64,000 nucleotides of DNA from Margaritispora aquatica (taxonomy: Eukaryota; Ascomycota; Leotiomycetes; Helotiales; Discinellaceae): the NCBI GenBank assembly GCA_007644065.1, contig VJWN01000017.1, forward strand, positions 620,001-684,000, written 5' to 3'. Below, in pieces: positions 36,011 to 48,733 of the stretch. The notes beneath the pieces are model-generated. The model saw nothing but the letters and a program-made list of their open reading frames with translations. It did no database searches and was not told the origin of the DNA. A program made the position numbers and the translations under genes. The first letter of the stretch is position 1. Every line of letters begins with the position of its first letter.

Positions 36011-36507
36011 TGATCTGTCATCCGATAGTGATGATGGTGGTGGTGGTATGAGTTGATATGAGTTGAGATGAGATGAGACGTGGATGGAGTGAGAAAGTCC
36101 CTCCCTGCCTGAGTCAAAGCCGATAGAACAGGAATGCAAAGCGCGTCTATCTCTCTATCGTGTCTTTTCTTCTCGTGTCATATGATGTGGTGTTTTGATC
36201 TTGTCCCCTATCCAGTGAAGCAAGAATCAATCAATCAATCAATCAATCTTCTCGTATCAATCTCGCATCAATCGAGTTCAAAGGTCAAAGGGGGGAGGAG
36301 GAAGAGGCTCAAAAACACATGGTGTCGCAGCTCAATCCAGTCCAGTCAGCAGCGTCGCAATCGCATCCACTGTGAGTACTCGTATGCGTCGTTTCTCTCT
36401 CCCTCAATCGAAACACTTGTAGGCGTCCTTCAATTGCAATTGACCTTGAGATAGTAATTGTCTTTACAAGCTTAGCCTTACACTGAAGCAAGCTTCAACT
36501 CGAAAAA

Positions 36508-36508
<1 letters not shown>

Positions 36509-36543
<35 letters not shown>
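36509..36543 (+). repeat. (AC)n dinucleotide microsatellite
   Basis: About 17 perfect AC units. Confidence 0.95.
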
Positions 36544-36547
<4 letters not shown>

Positions 36548-36654
36548 CCCAAAAGCACAGGGTATGCTACGTAAGACGGCGCAGCACAGTCCAGCCAGTT
36601 CCAGTTGCGGTCTTGGCCTACAGTGCACATTTCTTGAGATGGGGCATAACTCTG

Positions 36655-36696
36655 AGCACTGGGCACTGGGCACTGGGCACTGGGCACTGGGCACTG
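36655..36696 (+). repeat. Heptanucleotide minisatellite (GGGCACT)n
   Basis: Five perfect GGGCACT units plus partial flanks. Confidence 0.95.
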
Positions 36697-37585
36697 TAGA
36701 ACCACCCCGGAGCTAGGACCAAATAAGACCCTGTTGGCCGGTGATGGAATGAGCCGATACTGACACATTTATAGTACAGTAGCACTGGGATTCCATTGTC
36801 CAATTAGAGGGGGGGGTGGTGAACAGCCTGAAACAAACAAAATCGTTCATACTATATAAATATAAATAAACGGGATTATATTGACCCGATCAAGGATAAC
36901 TGTATCATCATATACCATAAATCCAATCACTGAGATATAGGTATATACAGTATAGAGTTATGTCCCTTGAAGGGAAGGCATTTTATGTCTTTACGTTCAT
37001 AATATTAAAAAAGACGCCCGACCCAAGCAATACCGGTCCAAAATCGAATATGCAAAAGGAAACCCAAATAATAAAAAGTAATAACCAAATCCAAAAAGAG
37101 GCTTACTGGAACATATGATAGCGTCACAGTACGAGAGCTCATATCTAGATGCCGAGAAAAAGGTAAGAAGTATCAATGTGTTTCCATTCATCCATCCTAT
37201 CCACGTGGCAATCCGAGCAGCCAGCTCTTGATAAAGATATCTCAAAGTGTTTGTCTTTAGCCTCAACCAAAGCCGCCCTTGGGGCCGAGACTGAAATACT
37301 TGTACATGACATCCAACCCAATCTGCAATAGAAGTAACAACAACATCAACAACAACAACACAAACAAACTCCACATACAAATGCACCTCGCCCATCTGTT
37401 TGTTATACAGCACCATGTATCGCCATGTATCACCAAGTATCGCCAATTATCCCCCCTATCCCGTCCCCTTGCTCGCTAAAGGTAAACAAACTCCATCCCA
37501 AATGCCGAAATACCGAAATGCTGAAAATGCTTCAAACCAAACTTTTTGCAATCATCTCCACTTACTCCAACCGTCACACCATCAT

Positions 37586-40500
37586 TTATATGCAAGTCCA
37601 TTCCGCGAAAACACACCAGCGGGCACTCCTATCCGCCAAAACCAGGCCTCTCCAAACTCCCCGTTCGCCAACCTTAATAATAGTTTCCCAAGTTCCCCCA
37701 TCTCCCTTCTCCAAGGGTTGACTCGTGCTCTGGATTTTGTCATCCTTCCTCATCAGTCGCAAGACCTTGCCTCCAGGTGATTGTATAGCTAGTTTTGCGG
37801 GCTTCTTGGTTGCGTATGCATTGCTTGAACTGGGGTTCGAGCCCGAAGACGAGGAATTGGTGATGGACATGGCAGAAGTTGGCCGTACTAGAGGTAGTGG
37901 TGAGGCTGCCCCTGGATTTGGCGACACTACTGCTGTTGAGGATGGATGCTGTCGCACTGCAAATACAAACGTGTTGTTTAGAGCAAGGTGTTGGCACTGA
38001 GGTTGCGCAACGTAAAGATCATGTCTCTGAGCATGAGGTGTGGGATGGCGAGTCAAGAACTCAAAGGGTGGATTATCTCCTGTATGAATAATCGGAAGAG
38101 CAAAAGCTAGTGGATGAGGGATGTCCTTGATCGATTGCATCAACCCTCGTTTTCCAGCATATACTTTGAGAATTCCCTGTCCTTCGTCACCTGGCAGTAG
38201 AGCTTTCACAGTATATCGCTTCTCTCCTCCAATCCATTCTGCTTGCGCTAGAGCACGCTTTTTGACAACCTCTCCGCTTTCAAAGAAGTCACCATCAATA
38301 TCTTTTTCAAAAGCTCTTGCCTCTACCTCGGCCACAACTTCCACATCTGCTGGTACGGTGAACTTGATATGTGCAAGCTCGAGATCTTCGATCCGAATCA
38401 GACTGGTGTTATACTCGACCATTTGAAGGCTATTCTTGAAATATGGCGGACAAGCACATGGCAGAGCCAACAAGACTTCATGAGCTATCGGTGGGCATAT
38501 ATGCTGTTGTTGATGGTGTTCTGGCACATGCGTCCAGCATATTTCTGTTGGACGAGCCAAAAACCACCAGCTTTCTGCCATCTGGCTCGATGTACTGGAG
38601 TACAATCCACGTCGAGGATTGGAAGGAGCAGCAAGAGAACAATCAATCATCCTCCATTCTCCATCCACTACAACTGCGTTCCACCAATGATTCGATCGGG
38701 GAATATTATTGAGCTCTGGGATTTCTCCCGGTGCCTTCAAATAACCTCGGATCACTTCACAATGAATGCCAACAGCAGCACACATCTCCATCACAAGGAC
38801 TGCCACTTCCTCTGCACAGCCTCTCTTATTGCGAATGACGTGTCGAGTATCTACCAGGGTATCGCAATCTTCGTCCCATGTTATCTTCTCGCCAATCCAG
38901 GTAAAGATTGCTCGTAATCGTTGGACATCACTACGGTATGGTCTACAGACATATCCAGTAGCGAGACTGACTGGATTTGTCATTGGAGGTAGTCCGTTGA
39001 TGAACCGAACATTCTTGTCGACAAGACTTAAATTGACGGCTTGGAAGTTCGTTGGTTCCTGGACGGGATTCCCATCTGCACCTTCATCACCATCACATTG
39101 CCCGTATAAGTCCTCAACTGGGCTGAGTGCTGGGTAGTCCATCATATGACATCTATCCTGTCTTTCGATACGCTCCATACGGCAAATCGAATTGGCTCGG
39201 TTCGCATCCCTCCTGATCGAGATGAAATCTATACCAGAACTTCTATCTATAGGACCACTTTGACTGTTACCAAAACCGCCAGCAATTGCTGTGATACCAT
39301 TTGGCATCTTGGAGCTTCGATTAGTCTCACCAACCGCAATACTGCTTCTGGCATTGGCCGCTCCCGTCTTGGCAGTTTCGATTATCTTCTTAAAAAAGCC
39401 CGCCTTCTTAGGTTTAGGTGTTGAAAGACCTCCGAGCATGTTGTTGTTTGATTCGGCTCCATGCCAGCCAGCTTGTGATTGTGACCGTGGAGGATTGGAA
39501 GCGTGGCTGCTGTGATAAGATATGCCAGTAACCGGCGTATCAGAACGTTCCAGTCCAAAATCAGCTTGACTGAGATTTCCGCTCATGAAAATATCCTTTC
39601 TTGAGCCAAAAGCACTCCTTGATCGGCCATGGAGGGCGTCTTTCTTCCTTGCTAAACTGCCAGCACTGGTTGACGAGATTCCACTTGCAGAGGCTCCACT
39701 CATGAGACTACGGTCAGTTGAGCTGGAACTCGAGGAATTATTGGTAGTTGAGCTTTGAGCACCAGAAGATGAGTCTGTAGAGGTAGTCTTGGTTGTAAAC
39801 GTGCGATTGAGAACTGACTTTCCCATTTCAAATGCGGATTTTCGGTGTCTCAGCTTAGGACCCGACGACGTACTTCCACTCATAGACGACTTAGGCCGGT
39901 CAAATGGGGTCATCTTTGGAGGAACAGCTGGTCCTAAATCTTCTGAGTCCAGACTCTGAGTTGTCTTGTGCATGTGCCTCAGTCGACTCTCCATGCGTTG
40001 AACGTAATTACTCAGCTGTGGAGGTGCTTGATCAACAGCGTACCGAGAATTCGTACTACCGACGTATACAGGCTCATCGCCATCATCATCATACTTCGAA
40101 GAACCAATACCCATAGCTGTATTTGACCTCAAAGGAGCAGTTCTTTTAGCTTTCGTGTAAGTCTGATCAAAAGCCTCAGGCGACCACGGATCCAATGGAG
40201 GCTGTGGTGAAGCTGATTTCTGGCGAGACATTCCCATGTCTGCTAGGGAGGACATCACGTCATCCATTGCGCTTCTCAGAGGCGATGGAGTCATTCCTGT
40301 GGGCATGGGCGATGGTGGGCATGGTGAAGCTGCTCTTGGTGTAACATATCCATTTGGTCTGTCATACGGATCAACATAAGTTGGTACATAGGCAGTACGA
40401 TGTGGTGGTGGTGCAGGTGGTGGAGGAGATGAGCCTATATCAAACGCTGGCTCTGGTGAGATCGCTCTCGAGGGGGGGCGGTATTGATAATTCTGCATAG

Positions 40501-41641
40501 GTGATGGCGCACGAGATCCATAGCTATTGTGTATCTGCGGGGCGGGAGAAGGTGCTCGAGATCCGTATCCATAATGATGCGGTGGGGCCGGAGATGGAGC
40601 TCTGGAGTTGTAACCATGATTTATAGGTGGTGCAGGGGAAGGAGCTCTATAAGAGTAACTATCATGTCTTGGAGGAGCCGGTGAAGTTGCTCGGTAGGTA
40701 TCATTTCGTGGTGGGGCTGGAGAAGTAGCTCTGTAGCTGTCGTGCCTTGGAGGAGCCGGTGAAGTTGCTCGGTAGGTATCATGTCGTGGTGGGGCTGGAG
40801 AAGTAGCTCTGTAGATATCGTGTCTGGGAGGAGCTGGAGATGGAGCACGGTGCGAGTAGCTATCATGGCGAATTGGTGCCGGAGACGGTGCACGTTGTAC
40901 ATAACTATCATGACGAGTCGGTGCTGGAGATGGAGCACGCTGCATGTAGCTATCATGACGAGTTGGTGCTGGAGACGGGGCTCGATATGAATAACTGTCT
41001 TGTCTTAGTGGTGAGGGCGAGGGAGCTCGATATACCTCTTGTCTGGGAGGAGCTGCTGAAGGCGCATTATTCAAGTAACTATTTTGCCGCGACGGAGCGG
41101 GAGAAGCTTGAGAATTGAATCCACGATGTTGTGTTGGGGCACGAGAAGCCTTTCGAACGGGTGTTGGGTTCGGTGAAGGCGCTCGAGCTCTCGTAATTGT
41201 ATCCTGCCTTTGCGCTTCAGCTCGTTTTGCAGCCGCCAAATCTGGTGCAGCATATGCAGTGAAGGGTTTCCTGAACTTTGTTTTCGTCTGCTGCGGTACA
41301 GTCGGATTGCTGAAAGGGCTTGTACTTGGCGACCTCGAGGGCAATGGACTGGATCCTCGAGTAGTCGGACGAAAGTTGTCGTCCATAACCTCAACAAAAT
41401 TCGAAGGGAAAAGACCCATTACTCTCTTGTCTCTCCATAACCTTCCCATCCACCATGACCCATCTCCTGCATTTAGACATTCTATCAGATCTCCTTCTAT
41501 GAATCCCAAATCGCGTTTGGTCTGGCAATGTGTCAGCTCTTGTTTGCAGAATCCTTCTCATTCACCTACTTCACCGCTATAACTAAAAACTGCTCGCACC
41601 CAGCACGGGAAGCGGGTTGGGAGGCGTGGTGCTTCTGGCAT
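37586..41641 (-). CDS. cyk3: Cytokinesis protein Cyk3 (SH3 plus transglutaminase-like domain)
   Basis: Promotes primary-septum formation at the division site. A 24-codon first exon (start ATG at 41641) encodes MPEAPRLPTRF...AVFSYSGE, joined across a ~50 bp intron to TKRDLGFIEGDLIECLN. Together they form an N-terminal SH3 domain ending FPSNFVEV (residues ~15-70). The total is 1335 residues. Residues ~162-373 are a tandem array of ~17 units of the type RAPSPAPxRHDSY. A Ser-rich linker follows. The transglutaminase-like core holds GCAEEVAVLVMEMC, SNHWWNAVV and MIDCS; the aligned candidate triad is C926, H969 and D984, all present. A C-terminal beta-rich region ends WCVFAEWTCI. The intron is placed because the downstream frame has no in-frame ATG before the SH3 domain. 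Divergent neighbour: a Sid1-like kinase. Confidence 0.93.
40474..41110 (-). repeat. In-frame coding tandem repeat in cyk3 (RAPSPAPxRHDSY units)
   Basis: About 17 copies of an 11-16 residue unit, in two subtypes: RAPSPAPxRHDSYxx (15 residues) and RATSPAPPRHDTY (13 residues). The array is proline/serine-rich and probably disordered. It is a good candidate for length variation between strains. Confidence 0.9.
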
Positions 41642-42641
41642 TTCGTATATTTCGACTTCAATATCGAGATATCCGGATATTGCAAAATGCGCTCGAGTCC
41701 CTCCTCCAAGTGTCTAACGACCGAACCTCATTGGAAGGTTCGTGTCTCCCAGATTCAAGGTGTGAATGAAGCTGTCTGATTCTAGAAATATTTCGTGGTT
41801 GGATTATTGGTGAGTAGTGTATATGGCCAGTTGGAGAATAGAGACCTGGAGTAGAATACCTCGAGGTATGTGTAGATAGGTAATTGCTCGTGCGTTGTTC
41901 AAGCGGTAGGAAGACCGGACGACCAGGTACGGAGTAGAACTTGAAGTAAACAAGGCCGGGCTCACAGTTTCAAAGTTCCGAGGGCTAAAATCGGGTTTGA
42001 CGGTTGCCCTAGGTGATGGATGGTGTGATTATGTAAGCCACTTCGTTAGACTAGAGTAGAGCCGCAGCCACTTCCACTTTTATTCGCTAGTTGGCTGGCC
42101 TAGTTGGGTTGGGAGTCAGTTGAGCTCTTCGCCTCTTACCGCCTTCTAGATTACAGTATAATTCCATTTGATGGAGCCAATCGAGCTGCACAACCAGGGG
42201 ATCCAACGGAATGCTTAGGTGCATAAGACGCAGCCTGTAGATGCAGAAAATCTGGGGAAACACACTACCACACTACATTCCAGGACAACTCCAAGAATTC
42301 TCTGGATACACCTTGATACTTTACACACCTCTATTTACCTGACATTCGCATGTCGATATTGATGTCGAAAAGTCGCTTTGTTTTACTACGAAACTTGTTT
42401 ACCTCCACCCACCTCCTCAGCTGAGAGCTGATCTCCACCAGCCGAGTCAAGCGGTCCCTGCGTCGTCGTCGTTCTGCCAACCTGAAGCCGCCTCGGAAAG
42501 CAAACAGACCATATTGCGAATTGCGAATCGCTCTTCCTCTCTCCACGCTCCACGCTCCTCCCTCCCTGCTGTTACTATTCGTCAATTGTCGCATAACAAG
42601 TTCGAAGGCCTCAATCGCTCTTGCTTTGCTATCAAAGCAAT
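41642..42641. other. Divergent promoter region shared by cyk3 and the Sid1-like kinase
   Basis: This 1.0 kb spacer lies between the two start codons. The part next to the kinase start is pyrimidine-rich. No coding frame supported. Confidence 0.55.
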
Positions 42642-44623
42642 ATGTCTGCAGACGGGGCAATGGCGAACCAGTACTCGGTGCTGGAGGAGTTGGGTTCCGG
42701 TTCATTTGGTACTGTTTACAAAGCCATTGAACGCAGCACAGGAGAAGTGGTGGCCATCAAACATGTAAGATTCTCAACAACATTCAATTGATCACTAACT
42801 GACTCAACTCTAGATCGATCTCGAATCCAGTGAAGACGATATTTTAGAGATTCAACAAGAAATTTCGGTCCTAAGCACATGCGCAAGTCCGTTTGTCACC
42901 CAATATAAGGCCAGCTTCCTTCGCGGACACAAGCTATGGATTGTTATGGAATACCTCGGTGGTGGATCGTGTTTGGATCTGGTAATGGTTTCTCAGTCCT
43001 TCTACGTCGCTTTAGCTAAACTTATTAGCTCAAACCCGGCTCCTTCAACGAAGGTCACATCGCTATCATTTGCCGGGAGCTTTTATTAGGGCTCGAGTAT
43101 TTACATCAAGAGGGGAAGATCCATAGAGATATCAAGGCTGCCAATGTCTTGCTCTCGACCACTGGCAAAGTCAAGCTGGCAGACTTTGGAGTTGCAGCGC
43201 AACTCACCAACATCAAATCACAACGAAATACGTTTGTCGGCACTCCGTTCTGGATGGCTCCAGAGGTTATACAGCAAGCTGGATATGATTTCAAGGCCGA
43301 TATCTGGTCTCTGGGCATTACAGCCATGGAGCTTGTCAATGGAGAGCCCCCGAACGCATCGATACATCCTATGAAGGTTCTCTTTCATATTCCCAAAGCA
43401 CCAGCGCCAAGACTGGAGGGTTCCAACTATAGCAAAGACTTCAAGGACTTTGTTGCGCAATGTCTTGTCAAGGATTGCGACAAACGTCCTTCTGCAAAGG
43501 AACTTTTGCGACACAGATTCATCCGCTCTGCAGGCAAAGTGGAAGCTTTGCAAGAATTGATCGAAAGAAAGCAAGAATGGGATGGTGGACGCCATCGACC
43601 TTCTCACCCTCGCTTCTATGAGGAAACTTTGTAAGTTTAACCATGACTTCTTCTCAATTGACTTTCACTAATAAGAGCAGAAATAACATGATGCCGAAAT
43701 CCGAGCCTGATGAGTGGGTCTTTGATACTGTCAAAGCTGCCACAATCGCGCCTCGCAAGAATACCACAAAGCGACGAAAACTATCTGTTATTCATGCGAA
43801 TGGTCAAGGACCTCAGGCTGGACCTGAAGAGGCAATGAAGAGTCTTGATCTCAAGGATTCGCCATTGGAATATTCCTCTCCACCACCTATGACAGTGCGA
43901 AAGTCAACTGTGCGGAGACAGCCATCCATCGCACAAGCGATATCACCCACCAAGCAACGTCAGCCAAGTGGTCAAAAGAGGCCTCTTCAGCCTGACATGA
44001 ATTTTGGGAACAGTGGATCTACTGTGAGACTCTTCCGAAGAGTGTCGGACAATTCTATCACGGCTCAAGCAAACGGGGAGACACCATCTGCTACAACCAC
44101 CCACGATGAGAATCGACCACCAATGGCTGAAACGGTGACGAAAGACGCTATACTTGGCAGGCGTGTGTTTAATAAGGTGATCGACCCAGCCTTCCAGGAG
44201 CTTCATGCTCAGACCGGAAATCAGGCCAAGAGAGAAGCACTATCGCGCGTGGCTGACGCATGGAGTGCTTTGGATGCGGTTGATCCAGAAGGAGAATATC
44301 AATTACTCAAGGCGATGATCGAAAGAGTTCAGAATGATCCCAAGCTTTCCGCTCTCCTCGTGTCAACCAAGGCTTCTTCCAAAGATGGAACACCTCAAGG
44401 CACCCCACAAAAGTCACCCACCAAACTGGTGCTTGCTCAGAACAACCCTCACTTAAAGTCTCATCGACGTCGACAATCAAGCATGATGCCAGAAGACTGC
44501 AGAGAGAGACTACACAACTTGCCAGGCCAGGCTGTTCCAGGTATGGAGCACACCAAGCAACTTGCTGATGTTCTCTATGGTCGGTGGGCAGATGGTCTTC
44601 GAAATCGCTGGCCCGCAGTCTAG
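42642..44623 (+). CDS. Ste20/GCK-family protein kinase, Sid1/Mst1-like (septation)
   Basis: Serine/threonine kinase of the germinal-centre-kinase class, 611 residues in four exons (42642-42764, 42814-42981, 43029-43630, 43681-44623). The ATP loop is GSGSFG (18-23), with catalytic K40 in VAIKH. The catalytic loop is HRDIKAAN with D131, DFG has D149, and the activation segment ends [11 protein letters not shown]. The strongly conserved [20 protein letters not shown] and the NxFVGTPFW loop are typical of fungal Sid1/SepL/MST-1. After the kinase a linker precedes a C-terminal block ([20 protein letters not shown]) that resembles the C-terminus conserved in this kinase group. Function in the septation initiation or a related network is inferred from family. 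Sid1 and Mst1 orthologues are hard to separate by eye. Confidence 0.93.
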
Positions 44624-46231
44624 ATTGATGACCTGCCTTAAAAGCATTTTATGGGCGCATATTCAGCATTTCCGACGCATACTGCATTGCAATGGTCGTA
44701 CAAAAAAGAATGGTGGTTTATTTGAATTTGGGATATACACGAGCGAGCGACTGAAAGAGCAGATAAGTCTTCGTCCTTTGAGACTGAGCAATGAAAGGGG
44801 TGGAGTAGCGTGCAGCAAGGATCGGGATTCACTGTACCAATCTTTACCGAGTTGAAAGGAAAGGAGAGGGGAGGGGAGGAGAGGAGCAGAGAGGAGGCTG
44901 AGAGGAAGTTTTGTGTTGATGACGATTATGATAAACGGCTTTGTTTTTATTGTTTGAGTAGGGTAGCTGGCTGGCTGGGTACTGGGTTTCACTTGCTGCT
45001 TCATTCGCTCCCCCGCCGCAGATGATGATGATGGAAGCGGAGAACGGGGTGTGATTGACGATCTACCTAATTGTAAGCTTGGATGGGTGAAGGGATGGAG
45101 GGGTGATTGGTTGGGCGGAGGTGGGATCTGTAGAGAGATGGATAGATACAATTCAATACCTCAAGGTTTTCTCAATCATCAAGGTTTCTAGTTCGTGCTT
45201 GTGAATTTTTGGGAGGAGGGAGCATCTGTGAGATGGGGATGATTAGCGAGCTCGCTTGATAGTGGGGGCTCGCCTGTACTACCTCTGATGAGGGTGAGGG
45301 TGAGGGTGAGGGTAGTTGTCAAGATGGTTGACTGCATGAGTCTGATGATTTACGGTGGATATATCTATATATACATATACTTTGCATGCTTTTGCTTTTG
45401 CTTTTGCGAAGCTTAATCGAACGAACATACCTTAAGGCACTTAAGCTTATGACGCGTGCTAATGGGAGGCAACGCAACGCAACGCAACGCAACGTGGGCG
45501 GCCCGTTACTACTGTATAAGATTACCTTTTTTTTTTCGGGGGGGGCGGGAGGGGGTCAGAGCTCCCCTCCCATCTGATGTCTCTGAGCCATCTCATCAAA
45601 TCATCAAATCATCAAATCAATCTGATCAAATCAATTTGGGGCCATTAAAAATGACACTAATGTATGTACAGTATGTACCTAGGCAAAGTTAATTTAGTAT
45701 GGCACAGTGTAGATGATAAATGATGGATGATGGATGATGGGTTAATATTGAATCAGTCTATTGAAATCTGCTGCATCTATTGCATCTATTGAATTTTTTT
45801 TTAAAAATTTTTAATAGACAGCGTGTGCATATATATGTTTCAGACCAAGAATTTTTTTATTTTTTTTTCATCTCATCTCATCTCATCTCGTCCCGAACAT
45901 AACAACAACAACAACAACAATAACGGAACGGAAAAAGCAAATCCATTTACGTCGAAGATCGGGAGGATGTGAGGTGATGGGATGGGATGGGATAGGATGG
46001 GATGGGATGGGGTGGCAAAACATGTGTAATATTTAATTGTTGTTGTGATGTGAATATTTTCAATGTCAAGGAGTAGGTAATTGAATTATTGTATAAGGTA
46101 CTGTATGATGGAGGTCGTTCGGTTGTCAACCTTCCCATGTTCAACCTCGGCCATTGCTACAGTATGTACTGTACAGTACATATTGTATTGTGTGGTTCTC
46201 TTATCTTTTCATCTGACCTTTTGAAATCATT

Positions 46232-46261
46232 TCCCCCTGTCCCCTGTCCCCTGTCCCCTGT
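46232..46261 (+). repeat. Heptanucleotide minisatellite (CCCTGTC)n
   Basis: Four units of seven bases, perfect. Confidence 0.9.
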
Positions 46262-46577
46262 CTCTCTTCTTTGATGCTTGTCGATGGTGCTTGTCCCACT
46301 TCCTTGTGCCACCTTCAAGGGTTGGGGTTGGGGTTCACTCTTACTGGTAGTGTCCTGCAGGTACCAACCCGTCTGAAACATTGACAATCCCCCCTCCCCT
46401 CCCCTCCCCTTTTCTACAGAGGTACTGTGCTGTAGGTCCAGCTTATCCAGCTTATCCAGCTTATCCAGATTTCACCAGCGTTCACCCAGCTTTCACCCAG
46501 CCTATCAGAAATATGGTACCCCAGCCCATCTCTGGTATCACAGATCGGCACGGCGCAGGAATGGGTGGGAGCGTTTT

Positions 46578-46602
46578 ACCCACCACCCACCACCCACCAC
46601 CA
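46578..46602 (+). repeat. Heptanucleotide repeat (CCCACCA)n
   Basis: Three perfect units plus a partial; a second short stretch follows at about 46613-46629. Confidence 0.8.
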
Positions 46603-47061
46603 AAGTCATACCTACCACCCACCACCCGCGAACTTGCTTCCTCCACGGTGCAGGTACAGGTGGTACAGGTGGTACAGTAGGCAGGTACTTAGTACTAGTA
46701 GCAGTCCCGGTAATCATTCAGTAATAATCCCTCACAATCCCATCCCATCTCATCTCTTCTGGCGCTCTCTCTACTCTCTTTCGTCTTTCGGGCGCACAAC
46801 TTCATCTTCCAACTATCAACGTTCACTTCAATTGCAATTGTATCGCGACGAACGACAATCACTACACACACAGTGCATTTCTGCACGTTTCACTCCTTCT
46901 CTTCATCATCGTCGCCAACGTCGAAATATCATCGCGCATTATCTACTGCGCGCTCGTCACTCTTTTACAGCAAATACACACACCACACACCATATCTGAT
47001 CGCAGATAACCACACTCATTCAACACAACACCATATATCAACACATCAACACATCAACACC

Positions 47062-48733
47062 ATGATGTTCCGATCGCTCCTCGTGGGCGCAGCTGCGCTC
47101 GTCCCCGGGGTCCTCAGCCAGACCTGGTCGCTCTGCAATCCGATGATCAACACGACCTGTCCGGACAATCCAGCGCTGGGAACGAGCCACAATTTCGTCT
47201 TCAACTCCTCGGCCGCCGTCACCTCGACTTTCAATATCACCGCCGGCTCGCTGGTATATGGAAGCAGCGGCACGCAGTTTGTCGTCAACAAGAAGGGCGA
47301 CTCGCCCACCATCCAATCGCAGTTTTACATCTTCTTCGGCTCCGTCAGCGTGGTGATGCAGGCGGCGTCCGGGCAGGGAATCATCTCGTCCATTGTCCTG
47401 GAGTCGGATGATTTGGATGAGGTGGATTGGGAGTTCTTGGGTGGGAATGGGACGCATGCCGAGACGAATTATTTTGGCAAGGGGAATACGACTTCGTTTG
47501 AGTACGTTGAAATGATTTCTTTTTTGCGACAACGGTTTTGCCCGTTTATTTGAAATTGGGCATGAATATTGAGCTATCAATTGATTGCATGAAGTCTTGC
47601 TGTGTTGACTCGACTTACTAACACTTTTCTAGTCGTGCTATCTATCATCCATTGCCATCAGGAGCGGATCCTAGAGCTGGTTTCCATAATTACACTGTCC
47701 ATTGGACCTCTAGTCAGATTCAATGGTACATTGACAGTGTCTTGATCAGAACGCTTCCCTATGCCGCTGCCAATGGCGGTAAGAACTTTCCGCAAACCCC
47801 AATGAACGTTCGTCTGGGTATCTGGGCGGGCGGCGACAAAGATAACAACAACGGTACCATTGAATGGGCCGGTGGCTTGACGGATTTCTCTAAAGGTCCT
47901 TATACCATGATCGTCCAAAGTGCTCAGGTTGCGGATTTCTCGACTGGATCTGCATACAAATGGACAGACAAGTCTGGTGACTGGACTAGTATCAAGGCCA
48001 TTGCGTAAGTATTTCCCCATATATTGAGTATTTCGGCTAACCGTCATCAAGTGGTAACTCAACAGCTGCTGAGACCATCGTCAAAGCTGAGACTCCCGTG
48101 GTACCAACTCTCTCGGTTGCTCAAAAGTTTGCTGCTCTTCCCCAGACAACCAAAATTGCCATCTATGCAGGCAGTGCTGGTGCAGGTGCACTTCTTCTTT
48201 TCGCCGCAATCTTCTCCTGCATCCGTGCCCGACGTGCAGGCAAGCGTGAACGTGACGAGTACAACATGAAAGTGGAGAAGGAACGCGAGGAACAGTACAA
48301 AGACCAGATGGAATTACGCGAGAAAGGCATTGGAGGCTGGGATGAAGGTTCTAAGCTAGGCGACGATGCTCTTGGTGGATGGGGAGGCACTCATGTCCCA
48401 CCTGGAAGCAAGGCTTCTGATTTCGAACCCTCAGACAACAGGAATCCTTTCACTGCATCGATAAACGAAATTCCGTCACGATTGAATACTCCAGTATCAG
48501 CGCCAAGAGCCATGACCCCAGTCTCGAGGTTGCAGACGCCAAGCATCATCAGTCCCGTACCTCAATCACCATTGCCCCGACAATGGACGGGAGGTAACGA
48601 GGGAGGTATGATTCGCAATGCCGGAAATGCATTTTCAGGTGCCTATAACTCGAATCAATCGCCCAGTTTCCCCATAGCGACGCCAGCGCCGACGCACGGA
48701 AACTTTGGAAATGGTGGATACGCAAGGTTTTGA
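47062..48733 (+). CDS. Crh-like GH16 transglycosylase (chitin-glucan crosslinking type)
   Basis: Cell-wall transglycosylase of the Crh family, 497 residues in three exons (47062-47501, 47633-48004, 48052-48733). The signal peptide is MMFRSLLVGAAALVPGVLSQ. The mature domain begins TWSLCNP. The GH16 catalytic motif is DEVDWEFLGG with E120, D122 and E124. A downstream block (NYTVHWTSSQIQWYIDS, then NVRLGIWAGG) is typical of the family. Instead of a GPI-signal end, a transmembrane helix (residues ~304-327) is followed by a basic stop-transfer (RARRAGKRERDE) and a ~170-residue cytoplasmic tail. No CBM18 is seen. The start is the first ATG of a MetMet pair; both are equally possible. Confidence 0.92.

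Larger units (their letters stand above)
36011..37585. other. Intergenic region with dense short tandem repeats
   Basis: This 1.6 kb spacer lies between the 5' end of the transporter/DUF3431 gene and the 3' end of cyk3. It holds (CAAT)n at about 36224-36248, (AC)n at 36509-36543 and the heptamer (GGGCACT)n at 36655-36696. No gene supported. Confidence 0.5.
44624..47061. other. Repeat-dense 2.4 kb spacer
   Basis: No supported gene. It contains (GAGGGT)n at about 45289-45313, (GCAAC)n at 45471-45493, (CATCT)n at 45870-45890, (GGGAT)n at 45975-46013, (CCCTGTC)n at 46232-46261, (CAGCTTATC)n at 46439-46468 and (CCCACCA)n at 46578-46602. The last ~350 bp are pyrimidine- and CA-rich, as expected for the promoter and leader of the Crh gene. 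Confidence 0.55.

Noticed and set aside
45289..45313. (GAGGGT)n as a telomere-like tract
   Set aside because: Unit is not TTAGGG; only four copies among many other short repeats in an internal, gene-flanked spacer.
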